Shown here: positions 1 to 12,774 of the stretch, one piece after another
Layout: the number at the start of each line of letters is the position of its first letter
Position numbering within the stretch: position 1 is the stretch's first letter
From: Castanea sativa
Lineage: Eukaryota > Streptophyta > Magnoliopsida > Fagales > Fagaceae
DNA: 64,000 bases
Assembly: GCF_040712315.1 (NCBI RefSeq)
Contig: NC_134022.1
Coordinates: 1,798,001-1,862,000 of the forward strand
Reading direction: 5' to 3'
Position numbers and translations under genes: made by a program
Notes under the pieces: generated by a model
Seen by the model: the letters and a program-made list of their open reading frames with translations, nothing else
What the model was told of the DNA's origin: nothing
Databases searched by the model: none

Positions 1-2096
1 GGGTAGCTGTTCTACTTCTCAAGAACATGCTATCCCTGCAAACCTAGATTCTCATCCAAATGTAGTCTGTTCATGTTGCCCCTGCGTTTACCAATGCTTG
101 GCGGCCCCATGTACTTCATGTCCTGGCTGTTCTTTGGGTGGGACATGTGTGGGCAAGACTTGCGCTGATGCTTCTATGGCAATGGTTCCTGGAAGTGAAA
201 GATCTTGCCTTCTCAAAGATAGTAACATTGTCCAAGCAGCAATGGGAGCTGCAGAAAAGGCACTATCTTCTGTGAAGCCACAAATTTCTGGTGATTCTAA
301 TATAAATGAAGGTGAGCACGGATTTCCTAAAGGAAGAGATTTGCATGAAAATCTTGCTTGTTGGTACTTTTATGATGGTTTATCAATGGTGCTGCCATGC
401 AAATAGCTAGAATGTTGGGTTAAAAGGTCCTATTTGGAAATGTGACAACTAGTTTCTTTTGCCTTGCAAAATTGACTTTTCTGTTTTTCATTGATGATTA
501 GACGACCCCCTTATACCTCATTTTAACTTGGATTTTTTCTAATTTCTCAATTTTGTTTCTTTGGGGTATGTCGTTTTTTCTGTTTGGTTGATCTGCTTTT
601 ATCGTTTGTTGGACCCTATTTATTATTCCCTGTGGATAACTTGTTTTTCTATCTTTTCACATGTGCAATTGAGGGGCTCTTCAAGTTTGTACTATATATT
701 ATTACTTTTCTACTTGTTATCCCTTACTTAAAACATATCAATGCACTCTGGAGTCTGGACTTAAAACTCAGTAGCTTTAGTTTTATTTACCCGTCATGAC
801 CTTGCCTTTTGTCGTATAAAGCATATTGTTAAGATGTCCCTTTGGTTCATGATAAGAACTGAATCCCCAGCTCCCACTTGTGCTTTGCCTAACCAACTTA
901 TTTTGATGGTTTAGCCGTCATTTTTTTTTCTACTATGTATATTGTGTAGATATAAACAGGGTGCTGATCTATTGTCTTATCATATTTCAATTTCTTTTTT
1001 CATGGAATGCAGATAAAGAAAAAACTGATGGAGAAACAGTTCAAAGTACTAGCTCTGAAACAGATCTGGCTGTTGTTTTAAATGCTTGGTATTCTGCAGG
1101 CTTCTACACTGGCAAGTAAGTATCAAGTTTCCGTTCAGTAGTATTATTAAACACAGATTTTTTTTCAATTGATACTGATTGTCTATAATGTATCCACTTC
1201 ATGTTCCAGGTTTAAGCTACATGTCACTTTTCATTTCTCTCTTCTTACACACAATGGATCACAATGCTAAAATACTTTTTTTTTATGAGTCAACCTCACA
1301 AATTTGAGGCAATTTAGTTTCCTTACCTTTTTCTTGATGTTCCTCTTTAAGCCCTAATATATTTATAGTTTGTTACTTAGTGCCATGATTTGTTCCAATT
1401 AAATCCATTTTAGCTATAAGCACATTTTTTTTTATATTGACACTATTTGTTTAGTCAATAATGTTTTCTAGAAAATGAGTTATTTTCCAAAAAGTATTTT
1501 CTATTAAACTATCTGATCTTCCTATGTTTGGTAGTTGGTGGCAACCTTAAATGATTTGAAAAATAATTTCTTAACTTTCCTTAATTAGCTTATTGTGAGT
1601 TAGAGTTGTTTTCCAAAAAAAATTAATAGAAAACAATCTCTAAAAATAAGCTATATTTTTTCTGTTGATCAAAGATAGTTTTCTTTTTAACTCATTTTTT
1701 CTGATGCAACCAAACACTAGAAAACACGGAAAACTATCTTTACACAAAGATTTCATCGAAACAAATGAAGCGTGAGTGAAGAGAAGTCATGTCATTGACA
1801 GGCCCAAGTCGATCAGCCTGTAACCGGTCATCTTTCACTTTTAATTATCTATACGTCGTAACGGTGCCTCTCTAATTGGTTTTGGCATTAGTAATGGTTT
1901 TCATTGGTCCTCCTAAATTTAGTAGTACATCAATTCGTTATGTTGTTCCTTCTCCAAAAAAAGAAGAAGTTAGTATGCTGTTACGACTATTTTTAAGTTC
2001 CTGTTTATCAAAAAAAAAAACTATTTTTAAGTTCCTTGGTGGCATTTTGGCAGGTACCTTACGGAGCAATCTATTGCAAAGAAACGGCACAGCTAG
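1..2096 (+). CDS. SMN-like (survival motor neuron) protein, 3' part of gene
   Basis: Three coding exons are visible: 1(partial)-311, 1013-1115 and 2054-2096 with stop TAG. Donors are G|GTGAGC, AA|GTAAGT; acceptors are GCAG|AT and GGCAG|GT; phases 1 and 2 join cleanly. The first exon is open from base 2 with no start, so the gene begins outside the window. It encodes a Cys-rich stretch followed by a Ser/Ala-rich linker. The last two exons give a C-terminus with the spacing A-W-Y-S-A-G-F-Y-T-G-K-Y, close to the YG box of SMN, which drives oligomerisation of the SMN complex used in spliceosomal snRNP assembly. No Tudor domain is visible here; it would have to lie upstream. The 3' UTR has its own intron. 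The Cys cluster is not something I can link to SMN, so the family call rests on the YG-like tail. Confidence 0.6.
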
Positions 2097-2129
2097 GCAT
2101 TGCTACGCTTTTGGCAACATTAAGCAGAG

Positions 2130-2225
2130 GTAATCCGCGGTGTTAAAAATTTTCAATTGTATGAGTGGGTTAGTAACTTTTTTTTTATTGAAGGATCAAT
2201 ATAATTATATATCAAATTTGTGCAG
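2130..2225 (+). other. 3' UTR intron of the SMN-like gene
   Basis: GAG|GTAATC at 2130 and TGTGCAG|GGG ending at 2225 bound a short AT-rich intron after the stop codon. The exon junction is 33 nt downstream of the stop, inside the distance usually tolerated without nonsense-mediated decay. A polyadenylation-like AATAAA follows at about 2298, so the transcript probably ends near 2.32-2.45 kb. Confidence 0.5.
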
Positions 2226-2429
2226 GGGCTGAATTGCATCTGATTGCTTGAGCTTGAGCTTGTGCAAAACTGTACGAAAACATCACTCTCATGGAGAAAT
2301 AAAAAGTTGCTGTGTTTTACTTTTACAGTGAATGCCTTCTCAGAGCTTTTCGTTTAGTCCCTTTGTATTTTTATTAGCTTTGGACGTTAGTTTTGTGATT
2401 TCCAACCAGCATGGTGTTAACTGCAAATT

Positions 2430-2660
2430 GGCTTTTTTTTTTTAAGAGAGATAGAACGATTTTTGAATTGTGGGAACAACAGTTTTTAGAGATATAAATA
2501 GAGATAGTGTCAACTTATTTCGTTCGCTTCTAATGATAACTCTCTATCATCAGACTAAGACATCAATCAGTTTTTAGTATAAGCGGGAATTGAACTCCAA
2601 ATCTCTTATTCAATTATCAAATTTCTTAGACTTTAAAGCTATTTAAAGAATCAAATCTTT
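2430..2660 (-). repeat. Degenerate SINE-like remnant
   Basis: A T-run is followed by text that, on the - strand, carries a tRNA B-box-like stretch (near 2590, reading GGGAATTGAACTCC on +). A similar layout recurs at 26155-26300. This is a decayed copy and no target duplication was found. Confidence 0.3.
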
Positions 2661-5600
2661 TAAAATAGTTTACGGCACCAACCAATAAAATGACTAAACT
2701 TTTATTGTTTTTATTTTCAGTAATATATTTAGCATTTATCATTATGTTTTATTCTTGAAAGATATTTAGCATAGCTAATATACTTGAAAGATTAATTGTA
2801 ATTTAATATCTTTTATTTTATGCTTTATAATTTTCTATTTTTTCTTTGTAAGAGTTTTGAAGATAGATTTGAAATTGATTTTATTTCTTTATATTTTTTA
2901 GATCAAGATTGTTCATTTTTACAAATTTGTTCATTTTTTTTGTATTTTATTTAATTATTAAATTATCTATGAAGTCATCATGATCACCTCAAAAAACTTT
3001 GAACCTCTCATTTTATTTGGGTTCTTTGAATGGTCCAAGTTTTAAAACTACGGGTCACAATTAGTAAAGGTTATGTTTTCCAAAAATAAAAGAAAAGAAA
3101 AAAAATTCTCATGACAGCTCATAATTTGTTAGCTTTTTAATTTGCTCAATAATCAGATTGGGCAAAATAATGAATTGAGGATCAGTTTTTCGGACCGCTT
3201 GGGATAAAATATTAGGCAATATTTAGGTACAGTACTTAAATGTTGTTCTTTATGTTATCTTCTTAAGATTCTGTCATATGGATTTTCTTTCATGGGTTAG
3301 AAGTATATTTTTTTAGTTAAATAGCCATATGACTAAATCTGAAGAGAGGAACTTAAAGAAACTGTACATAAATTTTGTCCTAAAAGATTATCCGAGCTAT
3401 TGTGAGCAGATTAAATGGACCAAGCCCAGAATATTCCCAATTGAAGAATAAAGTCCAGCCCACGTTGGACCAAGATAGGTGACATGGAAAAGTGAAGAGA
3501 GAGCAATGTCTTTTAACACCTATTAAGGAACCGGTGCGATCTTATTCTTATAGTGCACAAAATATCAAAACATGGATTGTGATCATGTGTTTTTTATGGT
3601 GTAACGAAAATATTAGCTGATCTTATGATATGGATCTATGTCATGCGTTTCTCATGGGGTAATAATAATGTGGGATTTATGATTTGGAAGCTGAGTGTAA
3701 TTCATGGAATGGGCCATGTGTGAACTTGTCATCCACTTGAATTAAAGCCAGATTTTGGTGCAAGGAAATGTTTTTATTATCTTATGAAAAAAAAAATAGG
3801 ACCATAAATTATTTCACAATTTTGATGTGGCAATGTGTGATTGATGGAGAAAAAATGGTAGGTCCATGTGTAAATAATAGACAACTACTCACAATCTGTC
3901 ACATCAGAATTGTAAATTTGTGACAAAGAAGTTGTGAAATAGTTAGCCTATAGATACTCTAGTTTGGATGGGTACAGTGAAATTGCCACCAATCTTAGGA
4001 TTTTTATAGGCTTGATTGACCAGCTAATTGATTTTATAACCAACTTGGGGTTAAGACTAAGAGCAGGTAATAAACAAAATGAAATCTCTCTCACTCTAGC
4101 AGACCTCATTTGATTTCACCTACTAATTCGGGGAACACTCATCTTTGAGTTCCTCAATCTCATCTCATACATGCTACTTCATTTCCTTACTTTATACAAA
4201 ACTTTCTGACACTTTTTATTTATAACTTGAAATCTGGCATTTTTATGATGTCTTCTACCTACAAATTTCTCACTAAACACCACTCATTTTAGAACTCAAA
4301 ATCTTTTGGAATTGACTGTGGATATTAAGGCTGTCCAATGACCTGGATCAACTGACCCGCCTGCTCGAACCAGTTAGAACTGAAGGTCCATGGGCAGCTC
4401 CGAATTCAATCTACAGTTAGTCACGGGTTGGCAAGTGAAATAACCGAATAATTCGATTCGGATTCGGGTTTCAAAATATTTCACCCAAAAAACCTGAACC
4501 AACCGAATTATTTATACACAAAAAAATACAGTATATGATTTGACATGCTAGCAGGAGCAGCCTAGCAATGCCAGCCTGAGACTCAAAGACCAAAGTTAAC
4601 TTTTTCTCACACAAATTCCCAAAATGCGTACCAGCCGTTCATCTCAAATTAAATTTTAAAATCAACGGTATTGATGAGAGTAAAACTGAACACTCAGTGA
4701 TGATATGACCGAATTTATATATATATCCATCACTATTGTTACCCATGGATTGCCATTGTCCCTGATCTTCCTTTTTGCCATTAGGGAATATTTGGCTTTT
4801 TACTGAATAGGTTTATTATTGAATTTATCAGTTAGAGGATACTCGTAACAATTAACAAACACCCTAATTGAATATCATCCTCCACTGTGCCCTGTGGTAG
4901 TGTCAAACTTTGACACTGATGGTAGGGTAGTTGTAGAAGAAATAGTCTACTCCAGCTGAGGATTGATACGTGATCGTTTGGGTAATTTAAGTCCATAGGA
5001 ACCTCAACTAGTTTAACTGTAGGAAAGGATTTTTACTGGCATGGAATGAAGGCTTTACTAAGTTAATTCTCAAAGTTTCAAGTATCTAGGTTTGTTACTA
5101 GCTAATATTCCTCCTCATTTTCGTTTTGGTCTCTGGTTGCAGGAACATCCCCGCTAGTCACTAGGCCATGACAAGTTTCTATGAAGCACATCCATCGTGA
5201 AGCAAATAAATGTACTGATGAACGGGGGATCATGGGATCTTATGATATACACTCTCTTTGTACCTTTTGCGTTTGTCCAAATCGCTTGCATTTTTATTAC
5301 ATTTAGGATGTTCAGCAGCTACATTCGCATAGACTAATTTAAGCTTGTTGACTATTTTCCCTTATCTTTTATTTTATCAAATCTAATATCCTTTCTTCCT
5401 ACGCATACACTAATCTAAGCTTGTTGACTATGCTCCTTAGCTCTCCTTGCTTAGCTCTCCAATTAACATCATTTTTTTGGGACAAATAAGTTCAGAGGCC
5501 AACGCCTCCCAGATGAATATTACGGCCCCATGCTGAAATTGAAAGCTCAAACATCATTGTGCAAGTTACTAGAACTACAAGATCTAATGGTGACATTGTA

Positions 5601-6041
5601 GAAAAAACCTAAAAAGGTTTTAAGATACATTATTATGCAAGTTACTAGGACTACAAGATAATGGTAGGACATTATACAAAAACCTAAAAAGGTTTCAGGA
5701 AGCCTTTCACATAGATCCTTTACACAATACCTATGGCTCTTAGGTCATTTATAGGCATGGTATCTGGTCAGCAAACTAAGAACAAAGTAGCAGGATTGGT
5801 GGTTGTGGGTACTAGTAACATTATAAATTGATACATTTTGGTTAAAAAACCAGGAAAAAAAAAATGGGACTCTAAATGCCGATAATACGAAAATGTAAAC
5901 GTTTTACCTCAAGCCAGTTGTATAAGCCATTTCCAAACCTTACAATGGTTCAATGTATTTTGTCTCCATACAAGGTCTCATGTGATATGCATTAACCAGC
6001 CTGTCTAATTACCATCTTTGATTATATGTAGATAAGCTAAA
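2660..6041. other. Intergenic region without a recognisable gene
   Basis: AT-rich sequence with stops in all frames. It holds a short foldback-like stretch around 3770-3960, a patch around 4330-4520 resembling the ends of nonautonomous DNA elements, and small local duplications at 5330-5440 and 5555-5700. No gene is supported. Confidence 0.5.
5555..5700. repeat. Local tandem duplication of about 75 bp
   Basis: The text from GCAAGTTACTAG through AACCTAAAAAGGTTT occurs at about 5560-5620 and again at about 5637-5696 with small indels. A smaller duplicate pair containing AAGCTTGTTGACTAT lies just upstream at 5341 and 5416. Confidence 0.6.
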
Positions 6042-9000
6042 TCAGACCCTCACTTTTTCTGCAGCTTCCTTGATTTGTTCAATTGTAAAAATGCCAAAGA
6101 AGTCATCATCTGAGACTGCATTGATAGCTGCAAGTGCAACATCATCAACACTAACAGGAGGAGCCAAGAGCAGATCAGATGCTGGAAGAGAACTCAAAGG
6201 TCTGGTAAAGCTCTCAGTAGCACGCAGAATTCTCTCCACTGGTTCCCCTATTAAATCCAGAGGAATCTCAAAACCATCCACCCTCCTTTTCCCATATATA
6301 AAGCCCGGTCTTAATACAACACCTGAAATTAAAATTTCAGTATAACGTCAAAAGAATGAAATAATGAGGGATCTTTCTTTCTTTTGTTGGGGGGAATGTT
6401 GTTGTAAACATATCTGATCTCTGTATTAAGAAAATTCTGGTATTTATTTACCATTAATTGATCAATGACTAAGTAGATCAATAGGCAGGTTTGTTGATTA
6501 GCAATATCTAGCAAACTCATTGATCATCCTAAATGAATGGTTCAAAGATGATTGTCATCCACTCAGTAACAAATATTTGCCTAACAAGTTTCTACTTTGG
6601 TACCTACTTTCATTTCTTCTGCACCAAAAGTACTGACAAGCCAAATATGTACCGCTCCTAATGAGAGAATCTTTAATTTTTTTCCCAAAAGTAAATGGTG
6701 GGTAAATTACCAGAGTTGGGATATTTGGAAAGAACTTCTGCCTCTGCTTTCCTCTTTCCAGTGAAGTATCCAGTTGAAAGTATAAATGATGGTAAATTGT
6801 AATCATGCACTGAGATCAAGATAAACTTTGGAATCCCTGCCAGGAGAAACGAAGAAAACATAAGAGATGATATCCCTCCTAGCATGATACTTTCAATATC
6901 AATATGCCATTGTACATAATTGACAAATCCCAGAGACATTAGAATGAAAAGAAATATATGGCAGTATGATATATTTGATGATACTGGAGATATTTGAAGA
7001 AAATTAAATTTTATTTCTATTCAATTCCTGGTAGTAGATTTCCACTACTTCTGAAATCTATTATGCTCCACATTATTGCCTAGAATTATCATTATTATTA
7101 TTATTATTATTATTATAAGAACAACAACAATAATAATACTGTAATATAAAAAAATTTAAAAAAGACAGACCAGAAAACTGGTAATGTACAACTGTTACTC
7201 CAACTCCAACCTGTTACTTAGTATAAATATTTCAGTTATCATCTGATATTTTCTGCCTACAAATAAAGAATTAGGCTTCACAATGGCACAAGCGTCAAAG
7301 CATGCCCTGTTTAGGGTTCTGTTATTTAACAGTTCTTAGGCAGACGTGAATTAATTGAATGGAAGCAACAACCTATAAAATGAATAATGTTGTTATACAA
7401 TCATTGGCTTTCATATGCCTCCCAATCTTAATTAGTGGCACCTTTGCCGACAAATAAAAGAGAAACTCGATCTATATAAGACTTCCCAAGTTTGTGTAAG
7501 TGAAAGTTTCAACTAAAAACCAACTATTATTGAATTAGCACTAATGTAAAGATTCCCATGTCGCAACATGTGAGGGACATGGGAACGTAAAAAAGGAAAG
7601 AGAGCAATGGCTTTCTCTCGCTTTTGGCATAGCGGGCCCTGGCGGGAGGCCCGCACGACAAGATATTAGCTTAGAGGGGCATACATAATCTATAGTGGTA
7701 TAGATAATATATATCTATTTTGAATTGCAGATACATAAATGATAGAATTATTTCAAATTGGATCTTCGAAAGAGATGAAATTTCCTTGATTAACAATAGT
7801 TGTAGTTTTGCCAATATTCTGGGGTTCCATCAAGTTGGAACATCAAGAAAGAGACAAGGAAGAACATGTGGTAGAGGATTATGAAATTCATTCAAGAAAA
7901 GTCAATAGAAATCGCCTTTGCTATGTGAACTTTTATTTTAGGAGTAATTCAACTAATTGGTTAGAAATAAAATAATAATATCCACTTCTCATAACTTCAT
8001 TTGAATCACCATTTCATATAATCTTTTAAATATTATTCAAATCTATTTAGCAAATACCACTATTTTTGGTTTTGGATCTTCCAAATCATTCTTGCAGGAG
8101 GTCTGGACCCATTTTTCTCTGATCCTTTGCTAAGGATTAGTAATCCTTTTTAGAAATCGAATGGATTCGATCTTATACATACACAAGGAAGGTAATCAAA
8201 AAAGGTAAAAGGTTAACATGTAAATATCCTTGTATCGTACCACCTGTGAAAGCTTGTTATCTCATGAATCATGATGCATTATTGTCTACATCTTAATTAT
8301 CTTCTCCAACATATCAAATTTAAAAATTCTATGATATACACATTCCTGGTACCAACTATAATACCAGAAACATGCAGAAGTTTTCAGTAACTTTGAGGGT
8401 TCTGTTAGCTAAAAAAGCTGAATTTTTTATAACAACAAGAGGTTTCATCTTCTTGACTATTGTTGTGGATGAAAGCTCGAAGATTGGAATCCAGCCAAAA
8501 CAGCTAATGATGATTTTACTTTATTTTTTCATTTTGACTAGGCCCTATTAGTTTTATTTACTTATTTAAGAATACAGCTCTTGTGAGCTTAATTCTCCAT
8601 TCTACAACTGTTTTGGCTGTGTAGGAGCCACCTCAAAGAAGTTGTGTCTTCAACTTAAAATCATGTTTACAAAGCAAGACTTAACCATAGATCCTAAGAT
8701 CAAGAATAAAAAAGATCCTAAGACCAAGAATAAAAAAGATCATATTCAATGTACAAAGCTCCTAATATTGCAGGGCCAGTGAGAGATTGGTAGGCGGCCT
8801 TACTCCACAAATATTTTTGGGAGAGGCTAATTCCTAGACTCGAACCTACAACATGCTTCTTTGGGTGGAAGGCACTTTCCATCCCACTAAGACCCAAAGT
8901 AAACAAATAAATTGTAATTAGAACCCACAATTTCAAGAAATCATGCACTTCAAGCATCAATTTATATATCACCGGTCAAAACACATTGTGTCCAGTTCAC

Positions 9001-11217
9001 TCACAGTTCCCCTCTTTCCCTTTTCTTTGGTGATTTTTCCCTGCAATGACAGATCATATTTTGAAAGGAAGTGGCTATTGAACAGTTGAAATCATGAAAT
9101 GAGTTGTTATGCTTCTTTGCAGTATTCCCTTGAAATCATGAGATGAAGAAATGATTTCTCTAAGGTAGCTCCTATGTGGCTAACACAGCTGAAGATTGGG
9201 AAGTAAGTTTCATAAGATTGCATTTTCAGATAAAAATATTGATTAGGGCCATAGGTTTCTGATAAACTCAGCTAAAGGATACTGCAACCTTTCCTCCTTT
9301 ATGGAAATCTAAGTTTTATAGCCCAGATACTTTGGGGTTTCTAAGTAAAATTTCACAAAAACTTAATCAATATATCAAGTTATTAATCAACACTAATTGA
9401 ATATCATAATCTTTCCTAGTGAAGCAAAAATGCATGAAAAATCACAAAGAATATAAGATCAGTGAAAATCCCACATCTCCCTTTCCTGCTCTTGATGGGC
9501 AAGATATTCAAAAAGCTGAAAGCCTAAGGGACTTTTTTCTCTTTAAATCCTTGAGGCTAACCATTCTTATTCAGTATTAATTTCCAACTAAGTGAATAGC
9601 ATACCCGTCTTATGTAAGTCATCCACCATAACTAAAATGAAGGAGAAGTAGTTATCCAAAAAATTATAATAAAGAACTATTAGCAAGCTCTTTGAAAGAT
9701 CTTTTGCATCTAGAGAAGGTGGGTTGACATTGATTACTGATTAGAATGGGAATGAACACAAAATTCTGTGGAGCATAGGCGATTGAGTTCTATTGATATA
9801 TGTTTCTTATTAGGTCTCTACCCACAAAAAAAAAAAAAGGTTCCAATCAACAGGTTCATTAGCAAGAAAGAAAGAACAAACAACAACAATGAAGCAATAA
9901 GGTCCTCAATAATATAGTTTGTTGCAAAGAATGAGAATCAAACATTTCCTTACCATAATCCTTTGCGGCATTCACTGACACAACATTAGCCTCTCCATTA
10001 ATCCTTAGCATTTGTTCCTCGCTACCAAAACCTCCAAGGGTTGAAACCACAGCAGTAGCTCCAACCAGTACTTCATCCCAGTTTACATAGAAAACATCTC
10101 CTGCACATAATAATGAAGATTAATATAACAGTCTGCATCCATGGCCTAGACCAAGTTTTTTATTTTATTTTTATATACAAAATGAAAATTCTACTCTAAC
10201 CTAATTTAAATGTATATATGTGTAAAACTCCCTCCTGAATACTTGAACTCCGGCCCTTACGCTCTGCACCCTACAAGCACTTATATTTGTAGAGTGACCA
10301 TTGCGCCAAGGATACAGGGATAGTTATAGTGAGTGTTTAGATTGCAACGAAACACTCACTAGCGTCTGCGTTTTAGTGGGCCCCGTGCACTATTTACGGG
10401 ATCCACAAACTACTTTTTTTCAATAAAAACAACTTTAAAACTAGGTTCTACGGCACTATTCACGCATTTAAAATTTATTTTACTATCGTGTTTTTAGTTT
10501 TCAGCAATAAACGGTATCCAAACACATTCATAATATAATATAAAAAAATTATTAAAGAGGGGAAATAAAGAATATCCATTTATGTATGTACCTGTCACCC
10601 AATTTACCTGATCCACCCACGAATTTGGGTAAGTAGGACGCCCTGACCTGCGACATGAAAAGGAGGTGGTGCGTATATGTAGATAAAAAAATAATAGTAA
10701 AATGTATTAACAAAATGTTTCAGACCTGCTTAAACTTATGACCTCTATGCCCTTGGATACAGCAGCCTTGCAAATAGCAGAACCAACAAAACCACTTCCT
10801 CCTAAGACTACAACCTATTAATAATAATAATCAAAGGGAAAAGCATGTTCAATCATGAGAAGTATGAATTATATATTAATATTAAGAATTTTTGGTAACA
10901 AGTGTGCAGTGGTAGTGGTACCCTTACCCTTTCAGTCTTAATATCAGCTACAACATCAATTGTAGCAGATTTCAAATCATCCCTTATGGTTGCTGCTTCT
11001 GCATAACTGCATCTCACACCAATCCTGTACAAAAAGATACATATATAATCAGTAATCACCTCACAATATCAATAGAATAAAAGTTTGTGTGTGTGTGAGA
11101 GAAAGAGAGAGAGAGAGCTGACCGGTTGCGAAAATGGGAAGTGGGTGGACGGGTACGAAGTGTGGTAAGGGAAGTGGGAGCGGAGCTAATTGCAGAGAAG
11201 GACAAAAACGAAGCCAT
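6042..11217 (-). CDS. Plastid-type NAD(P)-binding Rossmann protein (At1g32220-like)
   Basis: Seven exons on the - strand: 11123-11217, 10928-11024, 10726-10814, 10592-10647, 9954-10100, 6711-6836, 6042-6322. All have GT-AG borders and matching phases, giving 891 nt (296 aa plus stop). The first 30 or so residues are Ser/Thr/Arg-rich without acidic residues, like a chloroplast transit peptide. Exon 3 opens the mature domain with VVVLGGSGFVGSAI, a dinucleotide-binding G-x-G-x-x-G loop at the end of the first beta strand. Later exons carry STGYFTGKRKAE, a Y-x3-K-like pair typical of atypical short-chain dehydrogenases, and a LRPGFIYG segment. Size and sequence resemble Arabidopsis At1g32220, reported in plastoglobules; the substrate is unknown to me. 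Intron 5 is 3.1 kb, far larger than the others. The start is the first ATG after a TATA-like run on this strand. Confidence 0.88.
7087..7116. repeat. (ATT)n microsatellite
   Basis: About nine ATT repeats inside intron 5 of the At1g32220-like gene. Confidence 0.85.
8785..8925 (-). repeat. SINE-like remnant in intron
   Basis: The + strand reads GACTCGAACCTAC near 8837, the reverse complement of a tRNA B-box-like motif, followed by text similar to other tRNA-derived plant SINEs. No target duplication was resolved. Confidence 0.3.
10195..10328 (-). repeat. SINE-like remnant in intron 4
   Basis: Contains a B-box-like reverse complement (CTTGAACTCC) and, about 60 bp away, an A-box-like stretch (ATTGCGCCAAGG), consistent with a tRNA-derived SINE on the - strand. 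Confidence 0.35.
10331..10530. mobile_element. Short nonautonomous DNA element (GTGTTTGGAT family)
   Basis: Bounded by GAGTGTTTAGATTGC and the inverted GAATGTGTTTGGATACC. The interior holds the characteristic 'cactattcacg' and 'gtttttagttttcagcaa' text also found at 12884-13221 and 52929-53129. It sits in intron 4 of the At1g32220-like gene. The family is probably hAT- or PIF-like; the target duplication is not clear. Confidence 0.6.
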
Positions 11218-11253
11218 GTTGGAGAATCTCTCTCAGTGCTCCACACTCACACA

Positions 11254-11268
11254 AGTGTATATATATAT
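11254..11268 (-). promoter_or_regulatory. TATA-like box of the At1g32220-like gene
   Basis: A TATATATATA run lies about 40-50 nt upstream of the start codon on the - strand, which implies a very short 5' UTR. It could equally be a simple repeat. Confidence 0.35.
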
Positions 11269-11400
11269 AATCTCTTTTATTAGGGAGAAATATATATTAT
11301 TTTCATCACATTTTTATACTAATTTTTTCGAGTTTACAGTGCACCTTTGGATTGCACTAAAAGAGAAAGTAGATAAGTTTGTGATTTTTGTGTGAATTCT

Positions 11401-11752
11401 GGGCAAAATTTACCAAACAGTATAATTCTGAAAAAAATTTAGATAGATGGTATGCTTTCAAACTTTATTAGTTAGTTGGACTCTTTTTTGAAAATCGAGT
11501 ATAGTAAAATCGATTTTCAGCCAAAATCGCCAAAATCGAGTTTAATATACTCGACTTCCTATCAAAAATTAGCTCTAAGATGGATAAAAAAGGAAGTCGA
11601 GTATAGTAAACTCGATTTTGGCTGAAATTTTGGCTGGAAGTCGATTTTGTTGTACTCGATTTCCAAAAAACAGTCTAACTAACTAATAAACTTTGAACGT
11701 ATGCCATCCACCTAAAATCTTCCCAATATTATACTATTTGACAAATTTTACC
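11401..11752. mobile_element. Mutator-like MITE (foldback) with 9-bp TSD
   Basis: A 352-bp element is flanked by the perfect 9-bp direct repeat GTGAATTCT (11392-11400 and 11753-11761), the length made by Mutator-family transposases. The outer ~80 bp on each side are inverted copies (GGGCAAAATTTACC at one end, GGTAAAATTTGTC inward from the other). The interior has further inverted CGAGTATAGTAAA...TCGATTTT blocks, so a transcript would fold into a long hairpin. It lies about 185 bp upstream of the At1g32220-like start codon. Confidence 0.85.
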
Positions 11753-12774
11753 GTGAATTCTGTATACTATTTATAAAAGCGTAAGTATTTTATTTAGCAA
11801 AATTTTATTAAAACAAAATCTCATAACACTAAAATAAATTTTTAATTTCAATTTTTAATTTTCAACCGTATCCAAACATATCCTTTATAAGCTGTTTTTT
11901 CATTCCTTTACAACTTCCGAAATTTCAGTCAACTCCATACTGTACCTGCCCGAGATAAGGCCCGTATTTTACTTTCTATTGGTTTCTTTTTAACTCAAAA
12001 CGTGACTTGACCCACCAATGCCTAAAACAATTGACAATTTGACTTTTAAATTATCATTTCAGGGTTGTATAAAACTAAAGTTTTTTTATTTAGAATTATT
12101 TTCAGACCACAACTTCTCGTCATTTTTTGTTATTAGTTATTAGACTTATGTGGTGGACGTGAGTAATTTTTTATTATTTTTATATAAACTTATCATTTTT
12201 TTCTCAACTAATCAAAGTCAATTACATCATAATAGTAGCACAATGACAGCTCTAGGCTTACTAATCCAAATTTAATCCGGAGTCTATTCCAAGAAGATGT
12301 CTCATTCCCCACTCATCTTGGCCCGAAAATGATATCTTGTACTATATGTCGGGTACACAATATACCACCTCTATCTTGGCCACCTGATTTTATTGTGGGT
12401 TACTGAAGATGAAAACGCTAAAGGCCCCGTTTGAAGACTATTTTGTGTTATTTAAATGCTAAAAATTGGGCTCACTTTAGAGTGAGTTGTTTGGTAGGAG
12501 AACTGTTACAAGTGTATTTATATTATAGTACTTAATATAGGCAGCTTAAGCTCCTAAAAATCCCATTCCCATAAGATAACACTTCAAAGACACTCTGTTT
12601 TCTAATGCCCCCGAACTAGACGGATTTTATATATTGTGATTTTCTACAAGAAGCTTTGGCCCACAGTAGGGAACAATGTAATGAAAGCGATCACATCCTT
12701 TTTCTGATTCGACTCAATGCTTGAAGAGATAAATATATCTTTATTTCTCCCCGTCCCTAAAATTTCTAATTCAT

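Larger units (their letters stand above)
6837..9953 (-). other. Large intron 5 of the At1g32220-like gene
   Basis: The donor is ATG|GTAAGG (- strand) and the acceptor GGCAG|GG. The intron contains an (ATT)n microsatellite near 7087-7116, a patch at about 7610-8210 with a GC-rich hairpin unlike its surroundings, and SINE-like text near 8790-8920. No host exon was found inside it. Confidence 0.7.

Noticed and set aside
5100..5215. TTGCAG|GAACATCC as the acceptor of a terminal exon
   Set aside because: An acceptor-like site alone; no upstream exon or coding continuity was found.
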